A stretch of DNA of 64,000 nt from the NCBI GenBank assembly GCA_037126765.1, contig JBBCBC010000022.1:4402001-4466000 (forward strand), in the 5' to 3' direction. The translations under genes and the position numbers were made by a program. Positions 10,599 to 21,536 of the stretch are shown here, in pieces (position 1 is the stretch's first letter; the number at the start of each line of letters is the position of its first letter). Source of the stretch: Stenogyne calaminthoides. Its lineage: Eukaryota; Streptophyta; Magnoliopsida; Lamiales; Lamiaceae. The notes under the pieces were generated by a model. It saw nothing but the letters and a program-made list of their open reading frames with translations. It was not told the DNA's origin and did no database searches.

Positions 10599-11968
10599 GG
10601 GGTTGAGGGAGTGACAATACACAATGAGTGGATTGAATGTGAGAAGAGAAACTAAAGGGATTACATTTAATTTTGGAACATGGGAATATATTTAATTTTA
10701 AAACATTGACGACGAGAATTAGTTTTTAAGGTTTGGAATTTAGATTTAAATAATTTTTTTAATTTTTTTAGATTTTATTTATTTTATTTTGTTTTTAATT
10801 TACTTTTAAAATATTTTTATATTTATGATTTAGACATTTCATACTACGTGTAGTCTGACATAACAAAAATAATAGTTTCGGCGAGTCACATCGTCTCTTC
10901 ACGGTCGTTGGAAAAAAACGTGTATTAATTTGCAACAACATCAAATGTTGGACTTTTATACAATAATTTTGAAAGTCATGATTAAATTGATATTTGGTCT
11001 AAAGGTCATGTATTTATTTAGAATTAACCCTATATTATAATCGAATTACTTATTAAAATTGTGTAAATTATTCAAAATATATCCATTTAATGTACATTTG
11101 GATTGATCATTATAGTGCTTGTATTATAAAATAAGAGTATATCATAAATTTTATAGGAAAAAGTATTTTTTTTTAAGTACAATAAATAATTCATCATCCG
11201 TCCCAAAACACTTAGCACACTTTCCTTTTTTTTCTGTCTTATAAGACTTTGCACACCCAAAAATGATCACACTATTTTCAACTTATAACTTTAAAATACA
11301 CATTTATTATCCTCCCATACACATTTACTACCCCCATAAAGTAATTTTTCTTAATCTCTACTCCGAAAAGTTGGCGCATAGTTTTCTGTGACGGAGTGTG
11401 TATTATATTAGTCTGTGTAAAGAATGAGAGGGAAACGTTTTTTGTGGGAAGAAAGAAGAACTTGTTTGTGATAACAATGATGTTTTGAATTATTTTTCAT
11501 CTTATTTTCATTATATTACAACATAAATAAATTAAATACGGTTATGATTTCGTAATAAATGATAAAAGTACACACAATCGTGTATTTCATTTTTATGATC
11601 CTCAATTTAAATAGATACAATCTCATCTATTTAATTCTCTAAATTTAAATAATGAAACATTAACGTTTAATTTAGAAATTAATATAAGATAATTTGATGC
11701 GTTTCATTTTGCATTTACCATCCATTTGTATTTATAGTAATTCTCTTACCTTTGATACAACTCTATATCTAATAAAGGTCGGTGATGTGGAATATATTAT
11801 TATTATTAGAGATTTTTTTTTTATCTCGAATCAAGTGTGGAAGAGTAAGTATCTTTAGACGTAATTGCAGGTTGAAGTTTGAAATCCTAATGTGATATAA
11901 AAAAAATTCCAACTAGTCCACCCCACTCCACAATCAGATTTCAAGAATTAATCTACATTCTCCCTCCC
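10599..11968. other. Intergenic AT-rich region upstream of the RGP pseudogene
   Basis: No gene was found. It contains one Stowaway-like MITE (listed separately) and otherwise AT-rich sequence that may hold distal RGP promoter elements. Confidence 0.5.
11196..11395 (-). mobile_element. Stowaway-like MITE (same family as 34118-34443)
   Basis: Imperfect terminal inverted repeats contain CCGTCCCAAAACACTTAGC at the left and ...GTGACGGAGTG at the right. The internal words 'cataaagtaatttttcttaatctct' match the inverse of 34161-34185. It lies about 0.6 kb upstream of the RGP TATA box. Confidence 0.55.
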
Positions 11969-11974
11969 TATAAA
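11969..11974 (+). promoter_or_regulatory. TATA box of the RGP gene copy 1
   Basis: CCCTATAAAATAAC lies 64 bp upstream of the ATG at 12033, a normal plant spacing. The leader between is A/C-rich with CTTTCCTCAACACTTC. The core promoter looks intact although the coding sequence is broken. Confidence 0.6.
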
Positions 11975-12279
11975 ATAACAATCAAATTTCATAATTTTTT
12001 TCACTCTTTCCTCAACACTTCAAAATCCCATAATGTCAGCAATAACGGTGGCGCCGCCGCTGAAGGACGAGGTGGACATTGTGATTCCATCTATCCGGAG
12101 CCTGGATTTCTTGGAGACGTGGCGGCCGTTCTTCGAACCGTACCATTTGATCATCATTCAAGAAGTACATCTTCACCATTGATGACGATTGCTTTGTAAG
12201 TGTTTTTTCAATGCACCATTTACTTCAAATATATTTTTAAAATGTATAAATTGTTTTTATTGAGTGCACAGTAAAGATG

Positions 12280-13360
12280 GATCCAGGATTTAATAAATGG
12301 GTGGGCTGAAAAGTAAACACTTCGTCACTTTAAATTTTATACATAATAAAATATTTCGACGTTTACATAAGTCGTATGACCCACGAATCTTTAAAACCTA
12401 AAATTCATTAATAAATGAGTTTGAAATGCTAGACTGAAGAGTAAACGCGCTTTGCAAAACGTTGGTGTTCCATTTTAAATTTTAAAATATCACACATGGC
12501 AATAAAATAAATTATTTCTCTATATTTGTCAAGATTTGCTCCATTAATAAATAAACAATGAGTTAATTTAACAAATAAAATTAAAGAAATAAAATTGTAA
12601 CATCAGATTAATATACTTAAGTTCAATTGTTAACTAAGAAAATAAAGTAGAAATCTTTGAATATTGATAATAACTGGTTTAATACAATGAACATATTTGA
12701 ATTATTATTAAATAATTCAAACTTTAATTGAACTAATACCGGCCCTTGGTATTAAATATGAATACAATATATAGGACAAAAATTGAATACACAATATACC
12801 AATCCATCTTTAAATAAAATAATAACAAAAAGTTTTATTATAAGAACAAAATGCTAAATGATTTAAAAAGAGAAAATTTATTCGTTTTTTTTTTAAAAGT
12901 AAAAGAAGAATGGGGAGAAAGAAGATAGAAGACTTGGTGAAGCATATCTATTAATAATCTATGGCAGAAATTTGGTATTAAAACAGGTTGTTCGGTTAGC
13001 GAGTGGTTACGAGAACCGTTACTCTATTTGTTGTAATTTCGGTCTCTGACTCATTCATGGTTTTCATTATAACCTTTCGATTGTAACTTCTCAAGCTCTT
13101 GAGGGTACTTCTCGTACTCTTGACTTTTTCATCTTAATAAAATTTTGCCTGTTCCCAAAAAAATTAATAATCTGTGGCGGCGACCGGTGAGTCGTGCTCC
13201 TCTCAAATAATTAATTAATTTTGGGATGTGCTCAAAGTCTTTGTAATTCAACATTAGACTGGGCTTAGAGTTAATATAACCATATTTAGGCATATATATG
13301 GGATTATTTTGGGCTTGCACCGGGGCTAAAGCCCCGTGCAACCCCTTAATAGATCCGTCT
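12280..13360. mobile_element. Possible nonautonomous DNA element in RGP intron 1
   Basis: The left end TAAAGATGGATCCAGG and right end ...GATCCGTCTTTA are inverted matches. The flanks GTGCACAG and ATGCACCG resemble an imperfect 8-bp target duplication (6 of 8), which would suggest hAT. The interior is AT-rich and noncoding and itself hosts a LINE-like insertion. Confidence 0.35.
12968..13162 (+). mobile_element. 5'-truncated LINE/SINE-type insertion with 18-bp target duplication
   Basis: The insertion ends in CCCAAAAAAA after 'cttaataaaattttgcc', like a retroposon 3' end. Flanking direct repeats at 12950-12967 and 13163-13180 (attaataatctRtggcRg) match at 16 of 18 positions. Both differences are A/G. 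Confidence 0.65.
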
Positions 13361-13635
13361 TTAATGCACCGTGCAATTCAAGTACATTTTTAATTAAAAT
13401 ATCAACTTACATGTTTTAAAGACGCACCTCGTGCACGTAAGATTTACTCTTTCTACTTTTTAATAAAAATTAAAAATAATATTAACTATTAAAAGATTCC
13501 TTTAAATCAAAATTTATTATTCCGTCATTCTAAAATTACTTTTTTTTTTCGAACTTTCCAAAATAACTTACGGACCACAAAAATGAAACTCTCACCAGAC
13601 TCATTGTATCACGATTTTACATAAGAGTTGGTCTT

Positions 13636-13868
13636 ATGTGCATCCAGGTGCACCGTGCACTCATAGTGCAATTTAGAAACATTCAACTTGTTATACCGAA
13701 ATATGCAACTTGTTTACACTGAATCATGCAATTATTTTTTCATATTTGAATCATGCAATTATTTTTTCATATTAATAGTTGCAAGGTTCAATATAAACAA
13801 GTTGCATATTTCGATATAACAAGTTGAATGTTTCTAAAATGAACTATAAGTACACGGTGCATCAAAAT
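13636..13868. mobile_element. Fold-back MITE, GGTGCACCGTGCA family (copy F1)
   Basis: Long inverted repeats start GTGCATCCAGGTGCACCGTG and include AACTTGTTATACCGAAATATGC. They return as the inverse, ending ...CACGGTGCATC. Related copies lie at 35598, 51974 and 56318. Confidence 0.65.
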
Positions 13869-14438
13869 ATATTACTTTTGGATGTATTCAAATCCCTTTT
13901 AGACCTGAACATATACATAATTAAATTCATTCTTTTATTTTATACATAAACGTTTATGAAATTATCCCTCCAAACATTACTCATTACTCCATTTTTTCTT
14001 ATTTTGTTACACACATAAGTAATTCCGAGGAGGAGTAGAACTTTTGAAAAATTTAAATCAAGCTCGGACTCTTATTAAATATGCATATGTGCAACTCAAA
14101 AGCCACTTAAATTGACATTGTCCAGATGGGTAAAATGTACGTGCAAATATTTTTAGATTTTAAAGATTTGAGTATATTAATATATAGGTGGCGAAAGATC
14201 CAAGCGGCAAAGAGATAAATGTCGTGGCACAACACATTGAGAATTTGCAATCACCATCAACACCATTCTTCTTCAACACATTGTATGATCCCTTCAGGGA
14301 AGGTGTTGATTTCATGCGTGGGTATCCCTTTAGCATGAGGGAGGGTGTCCCCACTGCCGTTTCTCATGGACTCTGGCTCAACGTCCCCGATTACGACGCC
14401 CCCACTCAGCTCGTCAAGCCTCGTGAGCGCAACACTAG

Positions 14439-14700
14439 GTTTGCAATTTAAATGACGTTGTGCACTTTCAATATTAATTAAATTTTTTTGTTCCGAATTT
14501 ACCCTTGTGTCCATTAAATATTAGATCGCCACGTTCCCACAAATTTTCAAAATCTTATGTAACATTTTGAAGTAATTAATTAAGGGTATAAAAGGATGTC
14601 AATTATTTTCTTAATGTATGTGAATTGATCCAACCCACATTCAATTTGAATTGGAGGGAGTATATATATGTGTGAGTGCTAATATTTGTAGGTGGCGTAG
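14439..14700 (+). other. RGP copy 1 intron 2
   Basis: The donor AACACTAG|GTTTGC and acceptor GGCGTAG|GTATGTGG split the Arg codon before YVDAVMT. From 14637 onward this intron is shared with the second RGP copy at 30677. Confidence 0.75.
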
Positions 14701-15098
14701 GTATGTGGACGCGGTTATGACAATTCCTAAGGGGTCCCCCTTCCCTATGTGTTCAATGGACCTTTGTTTCGACCGACAACTCATTGGGCCTGCTATGTAT
14801 TTCGCCCTCATGGGTGAGGGCCAGCCCATTGGAAGATACGATGATATGTGGGCCGGTTGGTGTATTAAGGTAACCTCTACCATTCACTTTTATGCCTTTT
14901 GTAATCGATGAAATTAATTAGAAGATAATTGAGGGAGCGTATGATTCAAATTTTTCGATGGGAATGAAAATGATAATCTCATTTTCTTTTACGTCCCCCC
15001 TACCTACCCGTAATAAAATGAGTATGTTAGAAGAAGGGTTGTCTCAATGATAGATTAATTATATTGTTAGTGTTTTTCTCTAATTTTGAAATAAATGA

Positions 15099-15558
15099 CA
15101 CTACAAGAAAATAGTGAATTGCCTACAAATTTTTTTAATATATATACCTATGAAATTTCCAACTAAAATAATTTCGTCCTTAAATAGTTTTATTGCCAAC
15201 GATCTGCCTACAAAATTTTCCAATCATATAGACATTTTCATTCATAGGAAAATTTACCTACAGAAATGTAATTTATAGGTAAATTTGTTTGTAGGCCATT
15301 TTTAAACCAGCAATATAATTGTTTAGGGAATTATTAATTTGTGTATGTAATTTGTTTGCATATGAAAATTACGAATGTGTATGCGGTTTGTTCGTAGGTA
15401 ATTTGTTTGTCTAAGAAATTATTTGTGTAGGTAATTTTTAATAGATTATTCTAAAAATTGGTAAGCAAGTCGTAGGCAATCCTCACCTTTTAAAGATCAA
15501 ATTAATTTTGTAACCATTTAAAAAAAAATTGTAGACAATTTTTTATTTTTTTGTAGTG
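15099..15558. mobile_element. CACTA (En/Spm-type) nonautonomous element in RGP intron 3
   Basis: It starts CACTACAAGAAAA and ends TTTTTTGTAGTG. Flanks are TGA and TCA (imperfect 3-bp duplication). The equivalent place in RGP copy 2 (around 31126) is uninterrupted, confirming an insertion of 460 bp. No transposase is present. Confidence 0.8.
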
Positions 15559-15587
15559 TCAGAAAAAGAAAAAAAAAGATGAAATAT

Positions 15588-16270
15588 GGTACAATCTAGA
15601 CCCTGAATAATTGTCTCGGGTATAAATTGGACCCTGACTTTTTGGTTCACATAGGCCCCTCCATCTTTTAAAATCGGGGGAGTGACTCTAAGGTACAAAG
15701 TCACTTCCCAAGTGACTCTAAGGTATAAAGTGAGTTAAATGCCAAAAACTGCACTCCAAAATTGGCCTATTTTCTGCACTTCTAGGCCTATTTTGGAGTG
15801 CAGTTTTTGACATTTAACGTATTTTGTACCTTAGAGTCTTTTTGTTAGAAACTTTGTACCTTAGAGTCGCATTTTTTCTTTAAAATCAAACAAATATACG
15901 CTTTAACTAATGAAATGAAAGATAATACGCCCTGATGTCAACTAAAGAGGAAATGATGTTTATTTTCTCATTCCATTCTTCCTTCTTCTTCATGTGAATA
16001 AGAGGAGTTCAAGAACTATGGCACTTCAATTGTAGCTAAGAAGGAAGATTTAAATTACTAACCTTTTTGAGAAGTTCTGGTTGTTGATTGGCAGCCAATT
16101 TTAGCGCCTTTCTTGATTTAACACCATTTGCTTCATAATTTAATGGAGGGATCTCAATCTCCCACTTTATTATAAGTTGGAAGATGGAGTGCTTTTTTTT
16201 ACGAAAAAATAATTCAGGGTCCAATTTGTAGTGAAAGCAATAATCCAGGTCAGTGTGTACCTTATCCCAA
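15588..16270. mobile_element. Older TIR element in RGP intron 3 (shared by both copies)
   Basis: The left part 'acaatctagaccctgaataattg...attggaccctgac' and the right part 'tcagggtccaatttg...' are inverted matches. The same pair occurs in copy 2 at about 31143 and 31845, so the insertion predates the duplication. No ORF is present. Confidence 0.55.
15676..15878. mobile_element. Mutator-like MITE with 9-bp target duplication
   Basis: Flanked by TTTAAAATC at 15667-15675 and 15879-15887. RGP copy 2 has one TTTAAAATC and no insert. The interior carries GACTCTAAGGTACAAAGT near both ends in inverted orientation, and a central inverted pair around 'gcctattttggagtgcag'. Confidence 0.8.
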
Positions 16271-16849
16271 AAATGATTATTCATCAAAGAATAGTGAGGA
16301 GAAATGATTATAGTTGTAGGAGAGTAGATAATTAATCAAAATGGTGTAATAATTAACTTATTTTGAGTTTCATTACTTCGTACGAAGTATATTGATAAAA
16401 GTGAACTAGTCATCTTATTACCATTTCCATTATAAGGAATTTTGAACCAAGCGTCCCCTGATCAAAACTCGTTTTTTCAGGTGATATGTGATCACTTGGG
16501 GATTGGAGTGAAGACGGGGTTGCCGTACATTTGGCACAACAAGGCGAGCAATCCATTTGTGAATCTGGAGAAGGAATACAAAGGCATATTCTGGCAAGAG
16601 GACATCATCCCTTTCTTCCAATCTCTAAACTTCCCAAAAGAATGCACGACTGCCCAAAAATGCTACATCGAGCTTTCGAAGATGGTGAAGGACAAGTTCG
16701 GGGCCATGGATCCCTACTTCCTAAAGCTTGCCGATGCCATGGTAACTTGGATTGAAGCGTGGGACGAGCTCAACTTGCCGACTAACTCTGCACCATCCTC
16801 AAAGTAGAGGGATGATTTTACATTATCATATTTAATAATACAATATTTG

Positions 16850-17370
16850 TTTGCAACGGGGACCAAGGTTCGAATCCTGCTAGCAGCGGCTCTTTAGCTT
16901 TTTATTTTATTTTAAATAAGGCATTTTTTAGTGCTTTTGGAGACCTGGGTTTGACCCATGTTAGAAGCACCTCTTTTTTCCTTTTACATGTGAAAGTTTT
17001 CACATAAAACTTTTTCTATTAATGCTTTGGAGACTTGGGTTCGACCCTTGTTAGAAGCACCTCTTTTTTCCTTTTTACATGTGAAAATTTTCACATAAGA
17101 CTTTGTCTAGAATTAATGTGGAACTTAATCCTGCTAGCAGCAGCTCTTTAGCTTTTTTTTTTTTTTTAAATAAGGCAATTATCAGTACTTTGGAGACCTG
17201 GGTTCGACCCCTGTTAGAAGCGCCTTTTTTTTCCCTTTTTACATGGAAAATTTTCACATAAAACTTTGTCTATAATTAATGTGGAACTTTCCCTATTAGA
17301 AGCGCTTTTTTTTTTTTTTTTACATGTGAAAATTTTCACATAAGACTTTGTTTATAATTAATGTGGAACT
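16850..17370 (+). repeat. Tandem SINE-like repeat with tRNA B-box motifs
   Basis: Four related units carry GGTTCGAATCC, GGGTTTGACCC, GGGTTCGACCC and GGGTTCGACCC, each followed by 'gttagaagc(a/g)cctctttttt'. Most then have 'acatgtgaaaattttcacataagactttg'. The first is B-box consensus. Unit lengths vary from about 115 to 170 bp. It lies immediately downstream of RGP exon 4. Confidence 0.6.
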
Positions 17371-17723
17371 TTTAGTATTCTAATGACAAGTTTTGGTAAT
17401 AATATTTTAGTTAAGAATATTTATTTATAATCTTAGTATTATAATGTGCAACTTTTAGTGTGTGATGACAAATTTAGTAATTAAATTATTATTTTTTAAT
17501 TACAGTAGAAGATTTTGTTATTATAATAATGTGCAATTACTTTTAGCATTTTATTGACATGTTTTGGTAATAATATTTTAGTTAGGAATATTTATTTCCA
17601 ATTTTAGTAGAAGATTTTGTTATTTGGTGAGTACAATTTTTAGTAATAACTCAGCTATCGATCCTAAGCCCACTTATATATCATTACTTCTTATTTATTT
17701 AAAGCTATGTTTCACCCCATGCA
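17371..17723. other. AT-rich intergenic stretch
   Basis: Contains loosely repeated words (TTTTGGTAATAATATTTTAGTTA twice, 'aatgtgcaa'). No gene is seen. Confidence 0.4.
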
Positions 17724-17817
17724 GCTCAAGTCGTTGAAGCAGTTGCACGCTCCCAATTCTGTCTAGACTCCACTTGTTATCGGAATCATGTTGCTCCACA
17801 GCCGCAGTTGAACAAGG
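17724..17817 (+). pseudogene. Exon-like segment, first copy, unknown gene
   Basis: Bounded by CATGCAG| and AACAAG|GTTGG, which look like splice sites. The third frame is open through the segment and reads QVVEAVARSQFCLDSTCYRN followed by HVAPQPQLNK. A near copy lies about 760 bp downstream. The parent gene is not recognised. It may be a remnant exon. Confidence 0.35.
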
Positions 17818-18480
17818 TTGGTTGAAAGCTTCAAATTTATGCATATGCTACGAAATTAATACTACAATTTTAAAATTTAAAGTTATGTTTCACACCATGC
17901 AGCTCAAGCTATGATGCATGGATTCTTCTTAAAATATCATAATGCAGTATCGAATTCGCACCCGCACCCCTTTACCCTAAAAGGGATGCGATTCTCGAAT
18001 CCGCGTATCCGGATGTCACTTGGCGAATCGGTAAATTATAAAATAAAATTAATTAATGGACACACGAATTCGATACATGAATCCAGCTAGATGATTAAAT
18101 ATGGTCACGTTATTTAGCATTATATGTGTTATTTAATTGAACTTTATTATATAATGCAACTTAAATTGACAATATGACACCCATTTTAGATTGAATTCAT
18201 CATTATGACTTATATATTGAGCTGATGGTATTTGAATTATTGTTTTGTTACTTAATTAGATTAAATTATTGAATATTGTTAAGTTTTGAGAGAGATAAAA
18301 TTTTGAATGACATACATTTTGTTTTACGAGTTTTAGTTTTATATATATCTTTAGGTGTTATATATAATAAATTATAAATAAATAGACATATCTTTGCTGA
18401 ATCGCACTCTAAAATTTTAAAAAATACGTATCCCCGCATCAGTATCGTATCGCCCCCGCACTCGCATCCGTACAACATAG

Positions 18481-18574
18481 AGCTCAAGTCGTTGAAGCAG
18501 TTGCGCGCTCCCAACTTTGTCTAGACTCCACTTGTTGTCGGAATCATGTGGCACCATAGCCGCAGTTGAACAAG
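18481..18574 (+). pseudogene. Exon-like segment, second copy, with stop
   Basis: Matches 17724-17817 closely (QVVEAVARSQLCLDSTCCRN ...), but CAG is changed to TAG after HVAP, so the frame is closed. The donor is AACAAG|GTAGG. Homology continues about 70 bp into the following sequence, indicating a segmental duplication. Confidence 0.35.
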
Positions 18575-18649
18575 GTAGGTTGAAAGCTTCAAATTATGCA
18601 TATGCTACGAAATTAATACTATAATTTTTAAGTGTGCAATTTCCAGACT

Positions 18650-19554
18650 TAATCTTGTTTTGTTGATTATGGACTAAAAATGGATTTTTGTTTTACTTTG
18701 ACTTGCTTGATTTGGTTACTTATATTACATGCATGCTACTTGTATAAATATATTTTAATCAAATTACTTATAACTATAACTTATATGGATGTGCAGAGAT
18801 GGACACAGTCCCCGGGATAGGGCACGTTTCCCACATTTTATTTTTTTACTACAGATTTTATACTATATGTAATTAGTATAGCTCATGAATTATTAAAGCT
18901 CTTCAATTGCTGCTATGTTTTTTGGCCCAATAGGTTTGAATTTGGGGCCCAATTATCAAATAAAATTTCCCAACAGTCCAACTCTAATTAATCTCAAAAT
19001 ATTTATAATTAGCATTAGTCTGGATTATTAAAGCTCCTCCGTGCTTTTTTTTTTTGGGCCAATTATATTTAATTGTATATATTAAGAGAAATATTTGATA
19101 ATGTTGTTGATAAAGAATCAATCATGCAAATATTTCATTTAAGAAAATTCTAATAGATTTCAATTGTAATAGCTTTGGACTGTCACATAGAATATACTTT
19201 TTAATTTATATTTAAAATTCTTTTTTTTGTGTCTGCTATAAAATATTTCTGAATCCGTCCATGTGCATGTGTGATAATACTAGTTTCAATTGATGAGTTG
19301 AAACTAGTCCATAACTCTTTGTTAACACTTTATAATATACGAATTGTTTTATTTGAGCTTGTTTGTTTTCTTTTCTTACCTAATCTAATCTTTATATTAT
19401 AATGGTGGTAATTATTGAATATATATTTATGGGAATAGTGTGTTTGTATGGTGAAGGATGATTGTTGAAGTTGGGATATAAATATTGATGGGTTCCAAAG
19501 AAATAGAATCTTAGGAATTATATGGGAAGAATTGAGATTATATTTTTATACAAG
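18650..19554. other. AT-rich intergenic region
   Basis: No gene or clear repeat was recognised. Confidence 0.4.
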
Positions 19555-19750
19555 ATTTAAATCAAAATCGTCCTATAACTTTGCACCTTTATTGAAATGG
19601 TCTCATAATTATCAACTTTTCCAATTTAGTCCCACATGTATTCAATTTGATCTAATTTAGTCACAAACCTCCAGAGATCGCTCAAAATTACCCAAAACAA
19701 CGTCGTTTTGGACACGTGTCTTACATATTCCGGTCAAAATTGGGGGCGCG
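19555..19750. repeat. Half of a Mutator-like long-TIR element
   Basis: 'cctataactttgcacc...ggtctcataatt...caatttagtcccac...aaaacaacgtcgttttggacacgtg' matches one TIR of the element at 52411-54447. The other half is absent. The sequence stops where the Athila LTR begins, as if that LTR inserted here. Confidence 0.45.
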
Positions 19751-21396
19751 TGTAGGACATGATTGGTGTGAGAATTGCTTGAAATTCTTTGTTTAATTGT
19801 TCAAATTTGATAGGATTTCATGCATTTTTCTATATTAATTTGACTTAATTACACTTGAGATGAGGAAAGGTGTGACTTGTTGATTTTGTAGGAAATGGAT
19901 GAAAAACGAGCAAGAATTGAAGCCAAAAAATTGTTTTGATCCAGAAGGGAATTGGAGAAGAGGGCTGAACCATATGAAGCTCGTTGAAAAGAGGATTCCA
20001 AAAAAAAAAAATAATCAACTCAATCGGAGTTCGGGAGCTTGAGTTATGAGCGAAACAAAAACGGGGCGCAGCAAGAAACGCCCTCTCGGCCCAGTTCGCG
20101 AAATTCAAAGTTCAGGGCCAAAATTGCACGCCCATTCCCCCAATTTTCAGCAGCCCAATTGATTTCCTAAAAACTAAAGATGAGGTGCTTGCTTTGGTCT
20201 AATTACCTAAGCAGCCGCAACAGTTGACCGAGAGAGCAAAAGGAAGATGCAATTACTAATGCTGGGACCACATTTTCACTAATGCTAAAAGCACGTTTCC
20301 AGTTCCATGAGAAACTACGCATTTGAGGAGATAAATGGGTATTCATTTTCAGCGATTTAAAAAAAAACATGTCAAAACAACATTAGCAGATTTTTGGCCA
20401 CGGGGGATTCCATTCAGCCATTTTTCATTCCACTTATGTGTTCTTAAATTTCTTCATTTTCTTGCAAGTTTAGAGAATTTTATGGTTCAATCAAGTTGTA
20501 ATCACTCCCATTAGGTGAATTCAACTCTTTTCTCTCTTTATTTAGCTTTTATTTCATTGTTTATGGAGTATGAAACAATTTTAGTCATGTGTTTTGCTCT
20601 AGAACTCATGGGCTAATTATTTTGTGCTTTGGGTATTTGAAACCATGTGAATATTGAGTTGGTATTTGTTTATTGTCTAATTTATTTTTCTCTTTGGATG
20701 ATGTTTCTACTTATGAGCTTTATTGTGCTTTAATTGATTTTCTTCTATTGGACTATGTGTGAAATTATGCTTGCTATAAATGAGAGTTGCGTAGGCATGA
20801 CCAAATGCATATTTGAGGGTTGAGAATTGATTGAATGCTTCAATTACACTATCTATCCATTCGAGAAAGAGTACTTAGTGTTAGAACTCTCATATTTAGA
20901 CGTTTAATTTGGACTTAGGTTTGAATTAAGTGGGGGATTAGGGAGTGACCTTAGTACTAGGTGGGAACACCTTATTGCAAGGCTATATTACCCGAAGGGA
21001 AACGTTTTCTCTTCATAGCATTTGCTCTATTGAATTCATTGAGAATCTTGAGTAATTTGCACCTAGATATCCAAATAGAAACATAGAGAAGACATAAACA
21101 ATACCCTTAGTATCACTAGGTGGAAAATATCCAAAGCATACCTCTCATTTGCACTTCTTGAAGTTAGTTGTTAGTTGTTTATTTTCTTGTTTGCTATTAA
21201 TTGTGCTTAGTCTAGAACCAAAAATATTTGTCCGTAATTATAATAGCATGACAACAAATAGGCTTAGGGGTCCATTGCACTAGCTCCTCCCGTGGTCGAT
21301 AGTACTTGGTCGTTTACTTATATTAATACTACTACGAACCCTTATACTTGAGAGGGATTAGCTAGTTGATTTGCTTGGTAAAATTCGTCCAAGTCA
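19751..21396 (+). repeat. 5' LTR of Athila-type Ty3/gypsy element
   Basis: It ends in ...CCAAGTCA one base before an Athila-type PBS, a firm 3' boundary. The 5' boundary (TGTAGGACATG) is inferred from the junction with the Mutator-like half-element. The length of about 1.65 kb suits Athila LTRs. Confidence 0.6.
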
Positions 21397-21397
21397 A

Positions 21398-21415
21398 TGG
21401 CACCGTTGCCGGGGA
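21398..21415 (+). other. Primer binding site (tRNA-Asp type)
   Basis: TGGCACCGTTGCCGGGGA differs by one base from the TGGCGCCGTTGCCGGGGA known at Athila PBS sites. Confidence 0.8.
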
Positions 21416-21536
21416 GGTGACGTAGTGCTATAAGTGGGACTTAAGACTCGTTGAGTGCTATTACTAGTTACATTTTTCTTGCTTTATTTTTCTTTTCACC
21501 CTATTTGTGGAGAAAACTTGAGACTTTTGTAGGTGC

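Larger units (their letters stand above)
12033..16807 (+). pseudogene. RGP: UDP-arabinopyranose mutase / reversibly glycosylated polypeptide, copy 1 (exon 1 deleted internally)
   Basis: Exons: 12033-12195, 14188-14438, 14701-14869 and 16481-16807, all with GT...AG introns. The family interconverts UDP-arabinopyranose and UDP-arabinofuranose at the Golgi face for cell-wall arabinan and AGP synthesis. Exon 1 begins MSAITVAPPLKDEVDIVIPS and reads to YHLIIIQ. It then jumps to the codons for KYIFTIDDDCF in another frame, so about 50 codons are missing. The normal frame hits TGA at 12180-12182. Exons 2-4 are open and highly conserved: VAKDPSGKEINVV, STPFFFNTLYDPFREG, TAVSHGLWLN, DAPTQLVKPRERNTR, YDDMWAGWCIK, GLPYIWHNKASNPF, YKGIFWQEDIIPFFQS. 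Stop TAG is at 16805. Decay looks recent. It could be transcribed, but full-length enzyme cannot be made as written. A sequencing gap is an alternative, but the junction has microhomology typical of a real deletion. Confidence 0.9.

Noticed and set aside
12988..13060. Possible tRNA gene (GGTTAGCGAGTGGTTACGAG)
   Set aside because: No B-box or acceptor stem could be drawn; the segment is inside a LINE/SINE-type insertion.
12033..16807. Calling RGP copy 1 a functional gene
   Set aside because: The exon 1 deletion shifts the frame to a TGA. No alternative splice or start restores the nucleotide-sugar binding region.
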